DNA of 64,000 nucleotides from Sphingomonas sp. 67-36 (GTDB lineage: Bacteria > Pseudomonadota > Alphaproteobacteria > Sphingomonadales > Sphingomonadaceae). This document shows positions 28,971 through 37,804 of the stretch, piece by piece; position 1 is the stretch's first letter, and every line of letters starts with the position of its first letter. A program made the translations under genes and the position numbers. The notes below the pieces were generated by a model. It was not told the DNA's origin, did no database searches, and worked only from the letters and a program-made list of their open reading frames with translations. Location: assembly GCA_001897375.1 (NCBI GenBank), contig MKSU01000013.1, positions 167,518 to 231,517 on the forward strand, in the 5' to 3' direction.

Positions 28971-31175
28971 ATGACCCAGATCACGCCCGAGATCGTCGCC
29001 GAGCACGGCCTGTCGCCCGAGGAATATGACCGCCTCCTCCACGCGCTCGGCCGCGCGCCGAATCTGGTGGAGCTGGGCATCTTCTCGGTGATGTGGTCGG
29101 AGCATTGCAGCTACAAATCGAGCCGCATCCACCTCAAGAAGCTGCCGACCGAGGCGCCGTGGGTGATCTGTGGTCCCGGCGAGAATGCCGGCGTGATCGA
29201 CATCGGCGACGGGCAGGCCGCGATCTTCAAGATGGAGAGCCACAACCACCCGAGCTATATCGAGCCGTATCAGGGCGCGGCGACCGGCGTGGGCGGCATC
29301 CTGCGCGACGTGTTCACGATGGGCGCGCGGCCGGTGGCCAACATGAACGCGCTGCGTTTCGGGCGGCCCGATCATCCGAAGATGCGGCACCTCATTTCCG
29401 GCGTGGTCCACGGCATCGGCGGCTACGGCAATTGCGTCGGCGTGCCCACCGTCGGCGGCGAGGTGAACTTCCACCCCGCCTATGACGGCAACATCCTCGT
29501 CAACGCGATGACGGTCGGCGTCGCGGATACGAACAAAATCTTTTATTCGGCCGCGTCGGGCGTCGGCAATCCGATCGTCTATGTCGGCAGCAAGACCGGC
29601 CGCGACGGCATCCACGGCGCGACCATGGCGTCGGCGGATTTCTCCGAGGATTCGGAGGAAAAGCGCCCCACCGTGCAGGTCGGCGACCCCTTCACCGAGA
29701 AATTGCTGATCGAGGCGTGTCTTGAGCTGATGGCCTCCGACGCGATTGTCGCGATCCAGGACATGGGCGCGGCGGGCCTCACCTCCTCCAGCGTCGAGAT
29801 GGCGTCGAAGGGCGGCGTCGGCATCGAGCTGATCATGGACGACGTGCCGCAGCGCGAAACCGGCATGACGCCCTATGAGATGATGCTCTCCGAATCGCAG
29901 GAACGCATGTTGATGGTCCTCAAGCCCGGCCGCGAGGCCGAGGCGGAGGCGATCTTCCGCAAGTGGGAGCTGGATTTCGCGGTGATCGGCCATGTCACCG
30001 ATACGGGCCGCATGGTGCTGAAGTGGAAGGGCGACGTGGTGTGCGACATCCCGCTCGGCCCGCTCGCCGACGAGGCCCCCCTCTACGATCGCCCGCACGT
30101 CCCCACCCCGCCCGCCAGGGCGCTGACCGACGTGCCGGAGAGCACGGACATCGCCGCCGATCTGCTGACGCTGATCGGCTCCCCCGATATCGCCAGTCGC
30201 CGCTGGATCTGGGAGCAGTACGACCACATGGTCGGCGCGGACACCGTGCAGCGCCCCGGCGGCGACGCGGCGGTGGTGCGCGTCCACGGCACCGGCAAGG
30301 GCCTCGCCATCACCACCGACTGCACTCCGCGCTATTGCCTCGCGGACCCGGTGGAGGGCGGCAAGCAGGCGGTGGCCGAGGCGTGGCGCAATCTCACCGC
30401 CGTCGGCGCGACCCCGCTCGCGATCACCAATTGCCTGAACTTCGCCAACCCGCAGCGGCCGGAGATCATGGGGCAGATCGTCGGCTGCCTGGAGGGCATG
30501 GGCGAGGCGTGCCGCGCGCTCGACTTCCCGATCGTGTCGGGCAACGTCAGCCTCTATAACGAGAGCAAGGCGACGGGTGGCGGCTCGGCGATCCTGCCGA
30601 CGCCCGCGATCGGCGGCGTCGGGCTGCTCGGCGACTGGAGCAAATCCGCCACGATCGCCTTCAAGGGGTCGGGCGACGTGATCCTCGCGGTCGGCACGCG
30701 GCGCGGGCATCTCGGGCAGAGCCTGTGGCTGCGCGAGGTGCATGGCCGCGAGGAAGGGCCGCCGCCGCGCGTCGATCTCGCCGCCGAAAAGGCGACCGGC
30801 GACCTGATCCGCGCCGGCATCCTCTCCGGCCAGCTATCGGCGGTGCATGACGTGTCGGACGGCGGCATCGCGGCGACGCTGGCGGAAATGGCGCTGGCGA
30901 GCGGCATCGGCGCGATGATCGACCGCAAGCAGCCGTTCGGCTGCGCCGAATCCTTCTTCGCGGAGGAACAGGGCGTCTATGTCGTGACGGTCCATGATCA
31001 CGCGCTGGCCGATTTCCTCCAGGCCGCGCTGGAGGCAGGGGTCGAGGCCGAGCCGCTCGGGCGCACCGGCGGCAAGCGGCTGATCTTCGAGCGTCCGAAT
31101 CGCGACGACGTGGTGACGCTCGACGCGCTGCGCGAGGCGCATGAGGGGTTCTTCCCGAAACTGATGCAGGCGTGA
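28971..31175 (+). CDS. purL: Phosphoribosylformylglycinamidine synthase subunit PurL
   Basis: A 734-residue FGAM synthase II (small PurL type) for de novo purine synthesis, working with PurS and PurQ, which are not in the window. Visible motifs are [14 protein letters not shown], the ATP and metal region [14 protein letters not shown], and the second AIRS-like half with [12 protein letters not shown] and [13 protein letters not shown]. The ATG at 28971 begins the family N-terminus. It is 62 bp after the phospholipase D gene. Confidence 0.97.
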   Translation: MTQITPEIVAEHGLSPEEYDRLLHALGRAPNLVELGIFSVMWSEHCSYKSSRIHLKKLPTEAPWVICGPGENAGVIDIGDGQAAIFKMESHNHPSYIEPYQGAATGVGGILRDVFTMGARPVANMNALRFGRPDHPKMRHLISGVVHGIGGYGNCVGVPTVGGEVNFHPAYDGNILVNAMTVGVADTNKIFYSAASGVGNPIVYVGSKTGRDGIHGATMASADFSEDSEEKRPTVQVGDPFTEKLLIEACLELMASDAIVAIQDMGAAGLTSSSVEMASKGGVGIELIMDDVPQRETGMTPYEMMLSESQERMLMVLKPGREAEAEAIFRKWELDFAVIGHVTDTGRMVLKWKGDVVCDIPLGPLADEAPLYDRPHVPTPPARALTDVPESTDIAADLLTLIGSPDIASRRWIWEQYDHMVGADTVQRPGGDAAVVRVHGTGKGLAITTDCTPRYCLADPVEGGKQAVAEAWRNLTAVGATPLAITNCLNFANPQRPEIMGQIVGCLEGMGEACRALDFPIVSGNVSLYNESKATGGGSAILPTPAIGGVGLLGDWSKSATIAFKGSGDVILAVGTRRGHLGQSLWLREVHGREEGPPPRVDLAAEKATGDLIRAGILSGQLSAVHDVSDGGIAATLAEMALASGIGAMIDRKQPFGCAESFFAEEQGVYVVTVHDHALADFLQAALEAGVEAEPLGRTGGKRLIFERPNRDDVVTLDALREAHEGFFPKLMQA

Positions 31176-31189
31176 CGGATTCTCATTGC

Positions 31190-31254
31190 TCCGTTCACCC
31201 GGAGCTTGTCGAAGGGCTGTCTTTCCGGCGAGGAATGGCAGGGCTTCGACAAGC
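31190..31254. repeat. REP-like inverted repeat, sphingomonad type
   Basis: GCTTGTCGAAG (31204-31214) and its reverse complement CTTCGACAAGC (31244-31254) flank 29 bp, preceded by CCGTTCACCCGGA. This layout is that of the dispersed GAGCTTGTCGAAGG extragenic elements common in sphingomonad genomes. It lies just after purL and reads open in the frame of the next gene, producing a false N-terminal extension. Confidence 0.7.
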
Positions 31255-31306
31255 GGAGGAGAGGCGAATCCTTGATCGCCCCCATTCCTCGGGGCAAGCG
31301 ACGACC

Positions 31307-31840
31307 TTGTCGATTCGCCTGACCACGCTCGCCGCCCTCGCCTTGCTCGCTGCTCCGGTCGCCGCCGAAGAACTCGCCGCGCCCGATTTCTTCGCCGCCG
31401 CGATCTGCCAGCCGCCCTACAGCTTCGGCAATGCGCGAACGCTCTACGAAGCGGCGGAAAAGCTCGCCAAGCCGGATACCTCGCGGCTCGGCGGAGCGGT
31501 CTATCACCTCCCCGCGCCGATCACGCGCGACGGCTTCGCCACGCAGGACATATTGTTCGCCGGATCGGCCTTCGGCGTGCTGATCGAGGGCGAGGTCGCG
31601 GCGAAACTGGCCGAAACCTATCACCTCGCGCCGGAAAGCTCGCACCTGTTCGGCGCATCCTCGCTCGGCTTCACGCGGGCGCTGCCCGATGCCGACCAGC
31701 CGATGAAGGACATGGGCCTCGTCTCGATCGTCGCGCGGCAAGGCCCGGGGCTGAAAGGCCGGACGATGCTCGCCTGCGAATTCGTCTCGGATGACGATCG
31801 CGAGCGGCTGGAGATGTTCGAGAAGGAACAGGGCAAATAA
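31307..31840 (+). CDS. Conserved hypothetical exported protein
   Basis: A protein of about 177 residues. Starting at TTG 31307 gives a plausible signal peptide (IRLTTLAALALLAAPVAAEE). The mature part is mixed alpha/beta with no recognised motif. The frame stays open back to a GTG overlapping the purL stop, but that stretch crosses the REP-like element and is unlikely to be protein. No clear ribosome site is seen at 31307, so the start is uncertain. Followed by a strong terminator shared with the convergent PEP-CTERM gene. Confidence 0.6.
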   Translation: MSIRLTTLAALALLAAPVAAEELAAPDFFAAAICQPPYSFGNARTLYEAAEKLAKPDTSRLGGAVYHLPAPITRDGFATQDILFAGSAFGVLIEGEVAAKLAETYHLAPESSHLFGASSLGFTRALPDADQPMKDMGLVSIVARQGPGLKGRTMLACEFVSDDDRERLEMFEKEQGK

Positions 31841-31904
31841 TCCGGGCGTCCGCTCCTGCTCCGTGAAGGAGCCGCGCGGACCCGCCGGCCGACATCGCAT
31901 CGCA

Positions 31905-31946
31905 CGAAAAAGGCGCCGGTCGTTTCCGACCGGCGCCTCGTTTTTC
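31905..31946. terminator. Bidirectional rho-independent terminator
   Basis: A perfect 12-bp stem AGGCGCCGGTCG (31911-31922) / CGACCGGCGCCT (31927-31938) with a TTTC loop is flanked by GAAAA on the left and CGTTTTT on the right. It lies between two convergent genes and can stop transcription from both. Confidence 0.92.
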
Positions 31947-31963
31947 AGCAGATGGTCGCTGGA

Positions 31964-32563
31964 TCAGGCCGCGAAATGGACTGCCCGACGACGGACGCGC
32001 ATCGCCCCGCCGACCGCGCCGAAACCCATGATCATCAGCGCCCAGGTCGCCGGTTCCGGCACACCGCCGCCACCGCCGTTTTCCCCACCGGTGCTGAAGA
32101 TCGCGGCGTTCGACAGACCCTTGAAGTTCTGATTGTCCTTCAGGAGCGAGAACAGGTCGACACCCGTGCCCGCGTCGAGCTTGAAGAACGACGTGGCGTT
32201 GCCGATGCCGCTGCCCGCGCCATAATGGATGCCGATATAGGTGATGCCCGTCAGCATCGTATTGAAATTGACGGTGTTGCCGCTGAGATTCTCGATCTTC
32301 TCGAGGAAGTTCGCCCCACCGGTGTAACCCAGCGCCTGGAGGGCGGCGAGGCCCGGAGCATCCACCGAACCCTTGAGGAGGTTCTTGTCATAGCCGCCGG
32401 CGCAAGCCAGCTCGGTGACGCCGGTGAAGTTGATCGCCCCGCATGAGCCGGCGGTGATCGGCGGTACGCCCGTCGGATTCACCTCGACCGCCGCATAGGC
32501 CGGCGCGGCCACCGCCAGCGAAGACACAAACAGAGCCGCCGCTCCCGCAAACTTGATGCCCAT
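31964..32563 (-). CDS. PEPxxWA-CTERM sorting domain protein
   Basis: A 199-residue exported protein: signal peptide (MGIKFAGAAALFVSSLAVAA, cut near AYA-AVE), a Gly/Asn-rich middle, a poly-Gly linker, and the sorting signal VPEPATWALMIMGFGAVGG followed by MRVRRR. Unrelated in its middle to the PEP-CTERM protein at 25717. ATG 32563 follows GGGGAG. Upstream lies a tandem 11-bp repeat, a possible regulatory site. Surface display or exopolysaccharide-linked role is inferred from the sorting signal. Confidence 0.88.
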   Translation of the reverse strand: MGIKFAGAAALFVSSLAVAAPAYAAVEVNPTGVPPITAGSCGAINFTGVTELACAGGYDKNLLKGSVDAPGLAALQALGYTGGANFLEKIENLSGNTVNFNTMLTGITYIGIHYGAGSGIGNATSFFKLDAGTGVDLFSLLKDNQNFKGLSNAAIFSTGGENGGGGGVPEPATWALMIMGFGAVGGAMRVRRRAVHFAA

Positions 32564-32623
32564 TTCCAAACTCCCCAGATTCGAATTCCGTGCGGCGCGA
32601 CCCTGACGATGAACGTCTGCTGT

Positions 32624-32645
32624 TAGTAATATACTAGTAATATAC
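32624..32645. promoter_or_regulatory. Tandem direct repeat 2 x TAGTAATATAC
   Basis: Two perfect adjacent 11-bp copies (32624-32634 and 32635-32645) lie about 60 bp before the start of the minus-strand PEP-CTERM gene, in an unusually AT-rich patch. One helical turn spacing suits tandem binding by a response-regulator-type dimer. TTAACGCGTTTTAACG just beside it (near 32656) is a second short repeat. Confidence 0.5.
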
Positions 32646-32719
32646 GCCTCGACCCTTAACGCGTTTTAACGAGTCGTTCACCCGATAATTCGTACAGCGA
32701 GTCCTGATCCGGGACTGGT

Positions 32720-33553
32720 TCATCCGGCCGCCATGCGCGCCGTGCCGGGATAGGCGAACAGCAGGTCGCTCCCCGCCTCCGCGTGCAATTCCTCCGTGCC
32801 CGAAACCATCACGCAGTCGCCCGCGCGCCAGGCGACGCCGCCGACCACGCCGCTGCCGGCGATCGGCACGAGCCAGCCCCACGTCCCCGCCGGCAACGCG
32901 ATCTGGCGCGCGCCGCCATCCCAGCGTTCCAGCACGAATTTCGGCCCTTCGACCAGGATCGTCCGTCCCGGCGACACCTCCCCCGGCATCGGCGGCGGCG
33001 ACCATGGTTCGAGGTCCGCCACCGCCACGCCGTCGTCGAGGTGCAGTTCGCGCGGACGGCCGTAATCGTACAGGCGATAGGTGACGTCGGCGTTCTGCTG
33101 CACCTCGATCAGCGTCAGCCCGGCGCCGATCGCGTGGATCGTGCCGGCGCCGGAATAATAGAAGTCGCCGGCCTTCACCTTCTTCCAGTCGAGCTTGTGC
33201 TCGATCGACCCGTCGAGCGCGCTGGCGCGCAATTCATCGGCGGTCATCGGCGCCTTCGGCCCGATCGCGATGGTCGAATCCGGCTCGGCGGCGAGGACCA
33301 CCCAGCATTCGTCCTTGCCGCGCGGCAGCCCGCGCGCCTTCGCTTCCGCGTCTGACGGGTGATCCTGCACCGACAGCTTCTCGCTGGTGAACAGATATTT
33401 GACGAGCAGTTCCGGCTCCTCGGGATGCGGCGACTGGAACCACACCTCGCCGATCGGCTCGCCGCCCGGCGCGGGATCGGGGAAGCCGGGATAGAGGTGA
33501 TGCCGCCCCCACGGTTTTTCGACGCGCTTGGTGGCCAGCAAGGTCGCAGTCAT
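32720..33553 (-). CDS. manA: Mannose-6-phosphate isomerase, class I type
   Basis: A 277-residue cupin enzyme interconverting mannose 6-phosphate and fructose 6-phosphate, at the branch to GDP-mannose and exopolysaccharide. Zinc-site motifs are YLFTSEKLSVQDHPSD (Gln and His) and YSGAGTIHAIG (His); KPWGRHHL begins the family fold. Shorter than the E. coli enzyme, like other alphaproteobacterial small forms. GGAGAAGAAC precedes the ATG. It diverges from bamD. Confidence 0.9.
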   Translation of the reverse strand: MTATLLATKRVEKPWGRHHLYPGFPDPAPGGEPIGEVWFQSPHPEEPELLVKYLFTSEKLSVQDHPSDAEAKARGLPRGKDECWVVLAAEPDSTIAIGPKAPMTADELRASALDGSIEHKLDWKKVKAGDFYYSGAGTIHAIGAGLTLIEVQQNADVTYRLYDYGRPRELHLDDGVAVADLEPWSPPPMPGEVSPGRTILVEGPKFVLERWDGGARQIALPAGTWGWLVPIAGSGVVGGVAWRAGDCVMVSGTEELHAEAGSDLLFAYPGTARMAAG

Positions 33554-33654
33554 GTTCTTCTCCGGATAGCTCGATTACCGGCATTCAACGCGCGCCGCGA
33601 CGAATGCGTTTCCCCGTTGTTCGTGGCGGCGGGCATAGGCTAAAGGCGTTGCAG

Positions 33655-34584
33655 ATGCGTATCCCTTTCTCCCGTCCGCTGGCACTCGCGCTGGTCGCCG
33701 TCGTTGCCCTTCCGATCGCCGGCTGCGCGCGCAACCGCGCCAAGGGCGACCTGCCCTATGTCGCGCGCGACGTCGGCACGCTGTACACCGCCGCGAAGCA
33801 CCGGCTCGACGCGCACCGCTACAAGGAAGCGGCCGCGCTGTTCGACGAGGTGGAGCGGCAGCATCCCTATTCGGTGTGGGCGCGCCGCGCGCAGCTGATG
33901 GGCGCGTTCAGCCATTATCTCGCGCGCAGCTACACCGATTCGATCCAGTCGGCGCAGCGCTTCATCTCGGTCCATCCGGGCAACAAGGACGCGGTGTACG
34001 CTTATTACCTGATCGCATTGTGCTATTACGAGCAGATCAGCGACGTGACGCGCGACCAGAAGATCACCTCGCAGGCGCAGGACGCATTGGGCGAGCTGAT
34101 CCGCCGCTATCCCAATTCGCGCTACGCCGCCGACGCGCGGCTGAAGGTCGATCTCGTCCGCGACCACCTCGCGGGCAAGGAGATGGAGATCGGCCGCTTC
34201 TACGAACGGCGCGGCCAATGGCTCGCGGCGACTTTGCGTTTCCGCAAGGTGGTGGACGATTACCAGACGACGACCCACACGCCCGAGGCGCTGATGCGGC
34301 TCACCGAGACCTATCTGTCGCTCGGCGTGCGGGGCGAGGCGGAGAAGGCGGCGGCCGTGCTGGGCGCGAACTATCCGGGCACCGACTGGTATCAGCGGGC
34401 GTACAAGCTGGTGAAGGAATATCCGCCGGCGAACATCCCGCCGCTCGCGCCGGGCCAGCTCGTCGTGCCGGTGGCGACCGCGCCGGCGGCGACGCCCGGC
34501 ACCGCCGCGCCACCCGCGCCGACCCAGGCTGCGCCGGGCGCGCCGACCCCGGCCTCTCCGTCTTCCAATACGCCGGGGTTCTGA
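33655..34584 (+). CDS. bamD: Outer membrane assembly lipoprotein BamD
   Basis: A 309-residue Bam-complex lipoprotein. Signal with lipobox VVALPIAGC (Cys about residue 24), then five tetratricopeptide-like repeats including LDAHRYKEAAALFDEVERQHPYS and SVHPGNKDAVYAYYL-type segments. A Pro/Ala-rich C-terminal tail of about 50 residues is longer than in enterobacteria. ATG 33655 follows AAAGGCG. BamD with BamA folds outer-membrane proteins; bamB lies 8 kb away in this window. Upstream of recN, a typical alphaproteobacterial order. Confidence 0.95.
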   Translation: MRIPFSRPLALALVAVVALPIAGCARNRAKGDLPYVARDVGTLYTAAKHRLDAHRYKEAAALFDEVERQHPYSVWARRAQLMGAFSHYLARSYTDSIQSAQRFISVHPGNKDAVYAYYLIALCYYEQISDVTRDQKITSQAQDALGELIRRYPNSRYAADARLKVDLVRDHLAGKEMEIGRFYERRGQWLAATLRFRKVVDDYQTTTHTPEALMRLTETYLSLGVRGEAEKAAAVLGANYPGTDWYQRAYKLVKEYPPANIPPLAPGQLVVPVATAPAATPGTAAPPAPTQAAPGAPTPASPSSNTPGF

Positions 34585-34653
34585 CGCGATGATCCGGGCG
34601 CGGACCGCTGCCGCCCGGTTCATCGCGCGGCGCCGCGCACGCGGGAACGCGCG

Positions 34654-36309
34654 ATGCTGACCGCGCTGTCGATCCGCGACGTGGTGCTGATCGAGGCGCT
34701 GGACCTCGAATTCGGCCCCGGCCTCGGCGTGCTGACCGGGGAGACCGGCGCGGGCAAGTCGATCCTGCTCGATTCGCTCGGGCTGGCGCTGGGCGCGCGC
34801 GCGGACAGCGGGCTGGTGCGCCACGGCGCGGCGCAGGCATCGGTGACGGCCACTTTCGATCCGCCGGCGGAGACGGCGCGGCTGCTGGAGGCCAACGGCT
34901 TCGAGGTCGAGCCGGGCGAGCCGCTGATCGTCCGCCGCATCGTCAAGGCCGACGGCGGCAGCCGCGCCTTCCTCAACGACCAGCCCACCTCCGCCGGCCT
35001 GCTGCGCGAGATCGGCGCGTTGCTGGTGGAGATCCACGGCCAGCACGACGAGCGCGGGCTGCTCGCGCCGGCCGGACACCGTTCGCTGCTCGACGCCTTC
35101 GGCCGGATCGACACCGGGGCGACCGCCGCCGCCTGGGCAGCGCGGCGCGGCGCCGAGGAGACGCTGGCCGCCGCGCGTGCCGAGATCGACACCGCCGCGC
35201 GCGACCGCGAATGGCTGGAACACGCCGTGGCCGAGCTCGACGCGCTCGCCCCCGAGCCGGGCGAGGAACAGGCGCTGGCCGACAAGCGCCGCGCGATGCA
35301 GCGCGCCGCGCGGATCGCGGACGACCTCGGCGCGATCGCCGGGCATCTCGAGGGATCGGAGGGGGCGCTCGCGCATCTCCGGCAGGCGGCGCGCGTGCTG
35401 GAGCGGGTCGCGGACGATCATCCGGCGCTGGCCGATGCACTCGCCGCGATCGACCGCGCGCTGACCGAGGCGGGCACGGCGGAGGAGCGGCTGCACGACG
35501 CCCGCCTCGCGCTCGCCTACGATCCGCGCGCGCTGGAGGAGGATGAGGCGCGGCTGTTCGAGCTGCGCGGCCTCGCCCGCAAGCATCGCGTCCAGCCCGA
35601 CGACCTCGCCGCGCTGGCCGACGAGCTTCGCACGCGGCTCTCGCGGCTCAACGCGGGCGAGGAAGGGATCGCCGCGCTGGAGGCGGCGGTGACGCGGGCC
35701 TCGCGCGCCTATGACGCCGCCGCCGCCGCGCTGGGCGAGGCACGCGCCGCCGCCGCAGCGCGGCTCGACGCAGCGGTCGCGGCGGAACTGGCGCCGCTCA
35801 AGCTCGACGCGGCGCGCTTCCGCACCGCGATCACCCCCGCCGGCCCGGATAGCTGGGGCGCGGCGGGCAAGGACCGCGTGGAGTTCGAGATCGCCACCAA
35901 CCCCGGCGCGCCCTTCGCCCCGCTGATCCGCATTGCCAGCGGGGGCGAGCTGTCCCGCTTCATCCTCGCGCTCAAGGTGGCGCTGGCGGCGGAGGGCGGC
36001 GCGGAGACGATGGTGTTCGACGAGATCGATCGCGGCGTCGGCGGCGCGGTCGCCTCCGCGATCGGCGACCGGCTGGCGCGGCTGGCGGGCCGCGCGCAGC
36101 TATTGGTGGTGACGCACAGCCCGCAGGTCGCGGCGCGCGGCGCGGCCCACCTGCTGATCGCCAAGAGCCACGACGGCGTCGTCACGCGCACCGGCGTCAC
36201 CGCGCTTGACGAGGCGGCGCGGCGCGAGGAGATCGCGCGGATGCTTTCCGGCGCGACGATCACCGACGAGGCCCGCGCGCAGGCCGAACGATTGCTGGAG
36301 GCCGCCTGA
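34654..36309 (+). CDS. recN: DNA repair protein RecN
   Basis: A 551-residue SMC-like ATPase for double-strand-break repair. Walker A TGETGAGKSILLDSL near residue 30, a long coiled-coil middle (residues about 150-370, Ala/Glu/Arg-rich), the ABC signature SGGELSRF and Walker B TMVFDEID near residue 450. Full family length. Its TGA overlaps the ATG of the CDF transporter (TGATG). Confidence 0.96.
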   Translation: MLTALSIRDVVLIEALDLEFGPGLGVLTGETGAGKSILLDSLGLALGARADSGLVRHGAAQASVTATFDPPAETARLLEANGFEVEPGEPLIVRRIVKADGGSRAFLNDQPTSAGLLREIGALLVEIHGQHDERGLLAPAGHRSLLDAFGRIDTGATAAAWAARRGAEETLAAARAEIDTAARDREWLEHAVAELDALAPEPGEEQALADKRRAMQRAARIADDLGAIAGHLEGSEGALAHLRQAARVLERVADDHPALADALAAIDRALTEAGTAEERLHDARLALAYDPRALEEDEARLFELRGLARKHRVQPDDLAALADELRTRLSRLNAGEEGIAALEAAVTRASRAYDAAAAALGEARAAAAARLDAAVAAELAPLKLDAARFRTAITPAGPDSWGAAGKDRVEFEIATNPGAPFAPLIRIASGGELSRFILALKVALAAEGGAETMVFDEIDRGVGGAVASAIGDRLARLAGRAQLLVVTHSPQVAARGAAHLLIAKSHDGVVTRTGVTALDEAARREEIARMLSGATITDEARAQAERLLEAA

Positions 36310-37289
36310 TGGGGCTGCATCATCACGGACACGATCACGGACACAGCCACGCCGGTCATGATCACGGGCATGACCACGATCACGGACATGGCCACGGCCA
36401 TCACCACCACGCCCCGCCGGCGCAATGGGACCGCGCCTTCGCGATCGGCATCGGGCTGAACCTCGCCTATCTGATCGCGGAGGCGATCGCGGGGCTGCTG
36501 ACCCATTCGGTCGCGCTGCTCGCCGATGCCGGGCACAATCTGTCCGACGTGCTCGGCCTCGCGGTGGCGTGGGGCGGCGCTGCGCTGGCGCGGACGCCGC
36601 CGTCGAAACGCTTCACCTACGGGCTGAAGGGGTCGACGATCCTCGCCGCGCTCGCCAACGCACTGCTGCTGCTCGTCGCGCTCGGCGCGATCACGATGGA
36701 GGCGATCGAGCGGTTCGGCAATCCCGCGCCGGTCTCGGGCCTCACCGTCTCGTGGGTCGCAGCGATCGGCATCGCGGTGAACGCGGGCACCGCGCTGCTG
36801 TTCGCCTCGGGCCGCAAGGGCGACGTGAACATTCGCGGCGCCTATCTCCACATGGCCGCCGACGCGGCGGTGTCGGCGGGCGTGGTCGTCGCCGGCCTCG
36901 TGATCTGGCTGACCGGCGCGGCATGGATCGACGCATTGGTCAGCCTCGTGATCGTCGCGCTGATCTTCTGGCAGACGTGGGGGTTGCTGCGCGAAACCGT
37001 CGAGATGGCGCTCGCCGCCGTGCCCCGCGGGATCGATTACGACGGGGTGTCGGCCGCGCTCGCCGAGCTTCCCGGCGTCCGCGAGGTGCACGATCTCCAC
37101 ATCTGGCCGATGTCGACCACCGAGCCGGGGCTGACGGCGCACCTGCTGATCCCGGCCGGCCACCCCGGCGACGCGTTCCTCTACGAAGCGCAGACGATGC
37201 TCCACGTCCGCTTCGGGATCGGCCATGCGACGATCCAGATCGAAACGGGCGAGGCCGAATGCGGACTGGCGAACGCGGCGACGGTCTGA
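36309..37289 (+). CDS. Cation diffusion facilitator (zinc exporter, CzcD/ZitB-like)
   Basis: A 326-residue CDF transporter. The first 36 residues are a His/Asp/Gly metal-binding tail (repeated HDHGH units). Six membrane helices follow, with the transport site residues in LLADAGHNLSDVLG (helix 2) and HMAADAAVSAG (helix 5), then a cytoplasmic domain (VHDLHIWPMSTTEPGLTAHL). Exports Zn2+ or related ions using the proton gradient. The start overlaps the recN stop, an odd but tight coupling to a DNA-repair gene. Confidence 0.92.
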   Translation: MGLHHHGHDHGHSHAGHDHGHDHDHGHGHGHHHHAPPAQWDRAFAIGIGLNLAYLIAEAIAGLLTHSVALLADAGHNLSDVLGLAVAWGGAALARTPPSKRFTYGLKGSTILAALANALLLLVALGAITMEAIERFGNPAPVSGLTVSWVAAIGIAVNAGTALLFASGRKGDVNIRGAYLHMAADAAVSAGVVVAGLVIWLTGAAWIDALVSLVIVALIFWQTWGLLRETVEMALAAVPRGIDYDGVSAALAELPGVREVHDLHIWPMSTTEPGLTAHLLIPAGHPGDAFLYEAQTMLHVRFGIGHATIQIETGEAECGLANAATV

Positions 37290-37312
37290 ACCAGCCCGCC
37301 ACACCGCGCGAA

Positions 37313-37342
37313 TTGGCTTTCCGAATCAGCCCGTTCTATAAT
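37313..37342 (+). promoter_or_regulatory. Sigma-70 promoter giving a probably leaderless mRNA
   Basis: TTGGCT (37313-37318), 18 bp, TATAAT (37337-37342, exact consensus). The expected transcription start about 7 bp downstream coincides with the A of ATG 37349, and no ribosome site is present. Confidence 0.6.
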
Positions 37343-37348
37343 CCCGAC

Positions 37349-37804
37349 ATGCAGCAGACCTTCTCCGCGCCCTCCTCCGCCGGTCGACGCATCGCGAAGG
37401 CGACGTTCGTCGCCGGGACGCTCGATATCCTCGCCGCGATCGGCCTGACCCTGTTCTACGGCAGGCGCACCATCTCGGAGATGCTGGCCTATGTTGCATC
37501 GGGGCCTTTCCCCGGCGTGCCGGTGCGCGGGCTGCCGGTCGCGCTGCTGGGCCTCGCGGTCCATTATGCGCTGATGGCGGTGATGGCGGCGACGTTCGTG
37601 CTGGCGGCCGACCGGATGGCGTGGCTGCGGCGGCAACCCGTGCTGGCCGGCATCGGCTACGGCCTCGTCACCTTCGTCGCGATGAACCTGGTCGTCGTGC
37701 CGCTGCGCTTCGGCGTGATGCCCTCGACGGCGGGGGTGGTGACGCAATTGTTCTGCCACGTCGTGCTGGTCGGCCTGCCCATCGCCTTCATCGCGCGGCG
37801 GTGA
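37349..37804 (+). CDS. Small integral membrane protein of unknown function
   Basis: A 151-residue protein with four predicted helices (KATFVAGTLDILAAIGLTLF, a second around LLGLAVHYALMAVMAA, a third in GIGYGLVTFVAMNLVVV and a last one VVTQLFCHVVLVGLPIAFI). Somewhat like YagU/DUF1440 proteins in size and topology, without a decisive motif. The exact TATAAT directly before the ATG suggests leaderless translation. Its stop overlaps the DUF418 start (GTGA). Confidence 0.7.
   Translation: MQQTFSAPSSAGRRIAKATFVAGTLDILAAIGLTLFYGRRTISEMLAYVASGPFPGVPVRGLPVALLGLAVHYALMAVMAATFVLAADRMAWLRRQPVLAGIGYGLVTFVAMNLVVVPLRFGVMPSTAGVVTQLFCHVVLVGLPIAFIARR

Noticed and set aside
36315-36410. Short tandem repeats that might suggest a satellite or CRISPR-like array
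   Set aside because: They are coding repeats for the His/Asp/Gly tail of the CDF transporter, with irregular unit length and no spacers.
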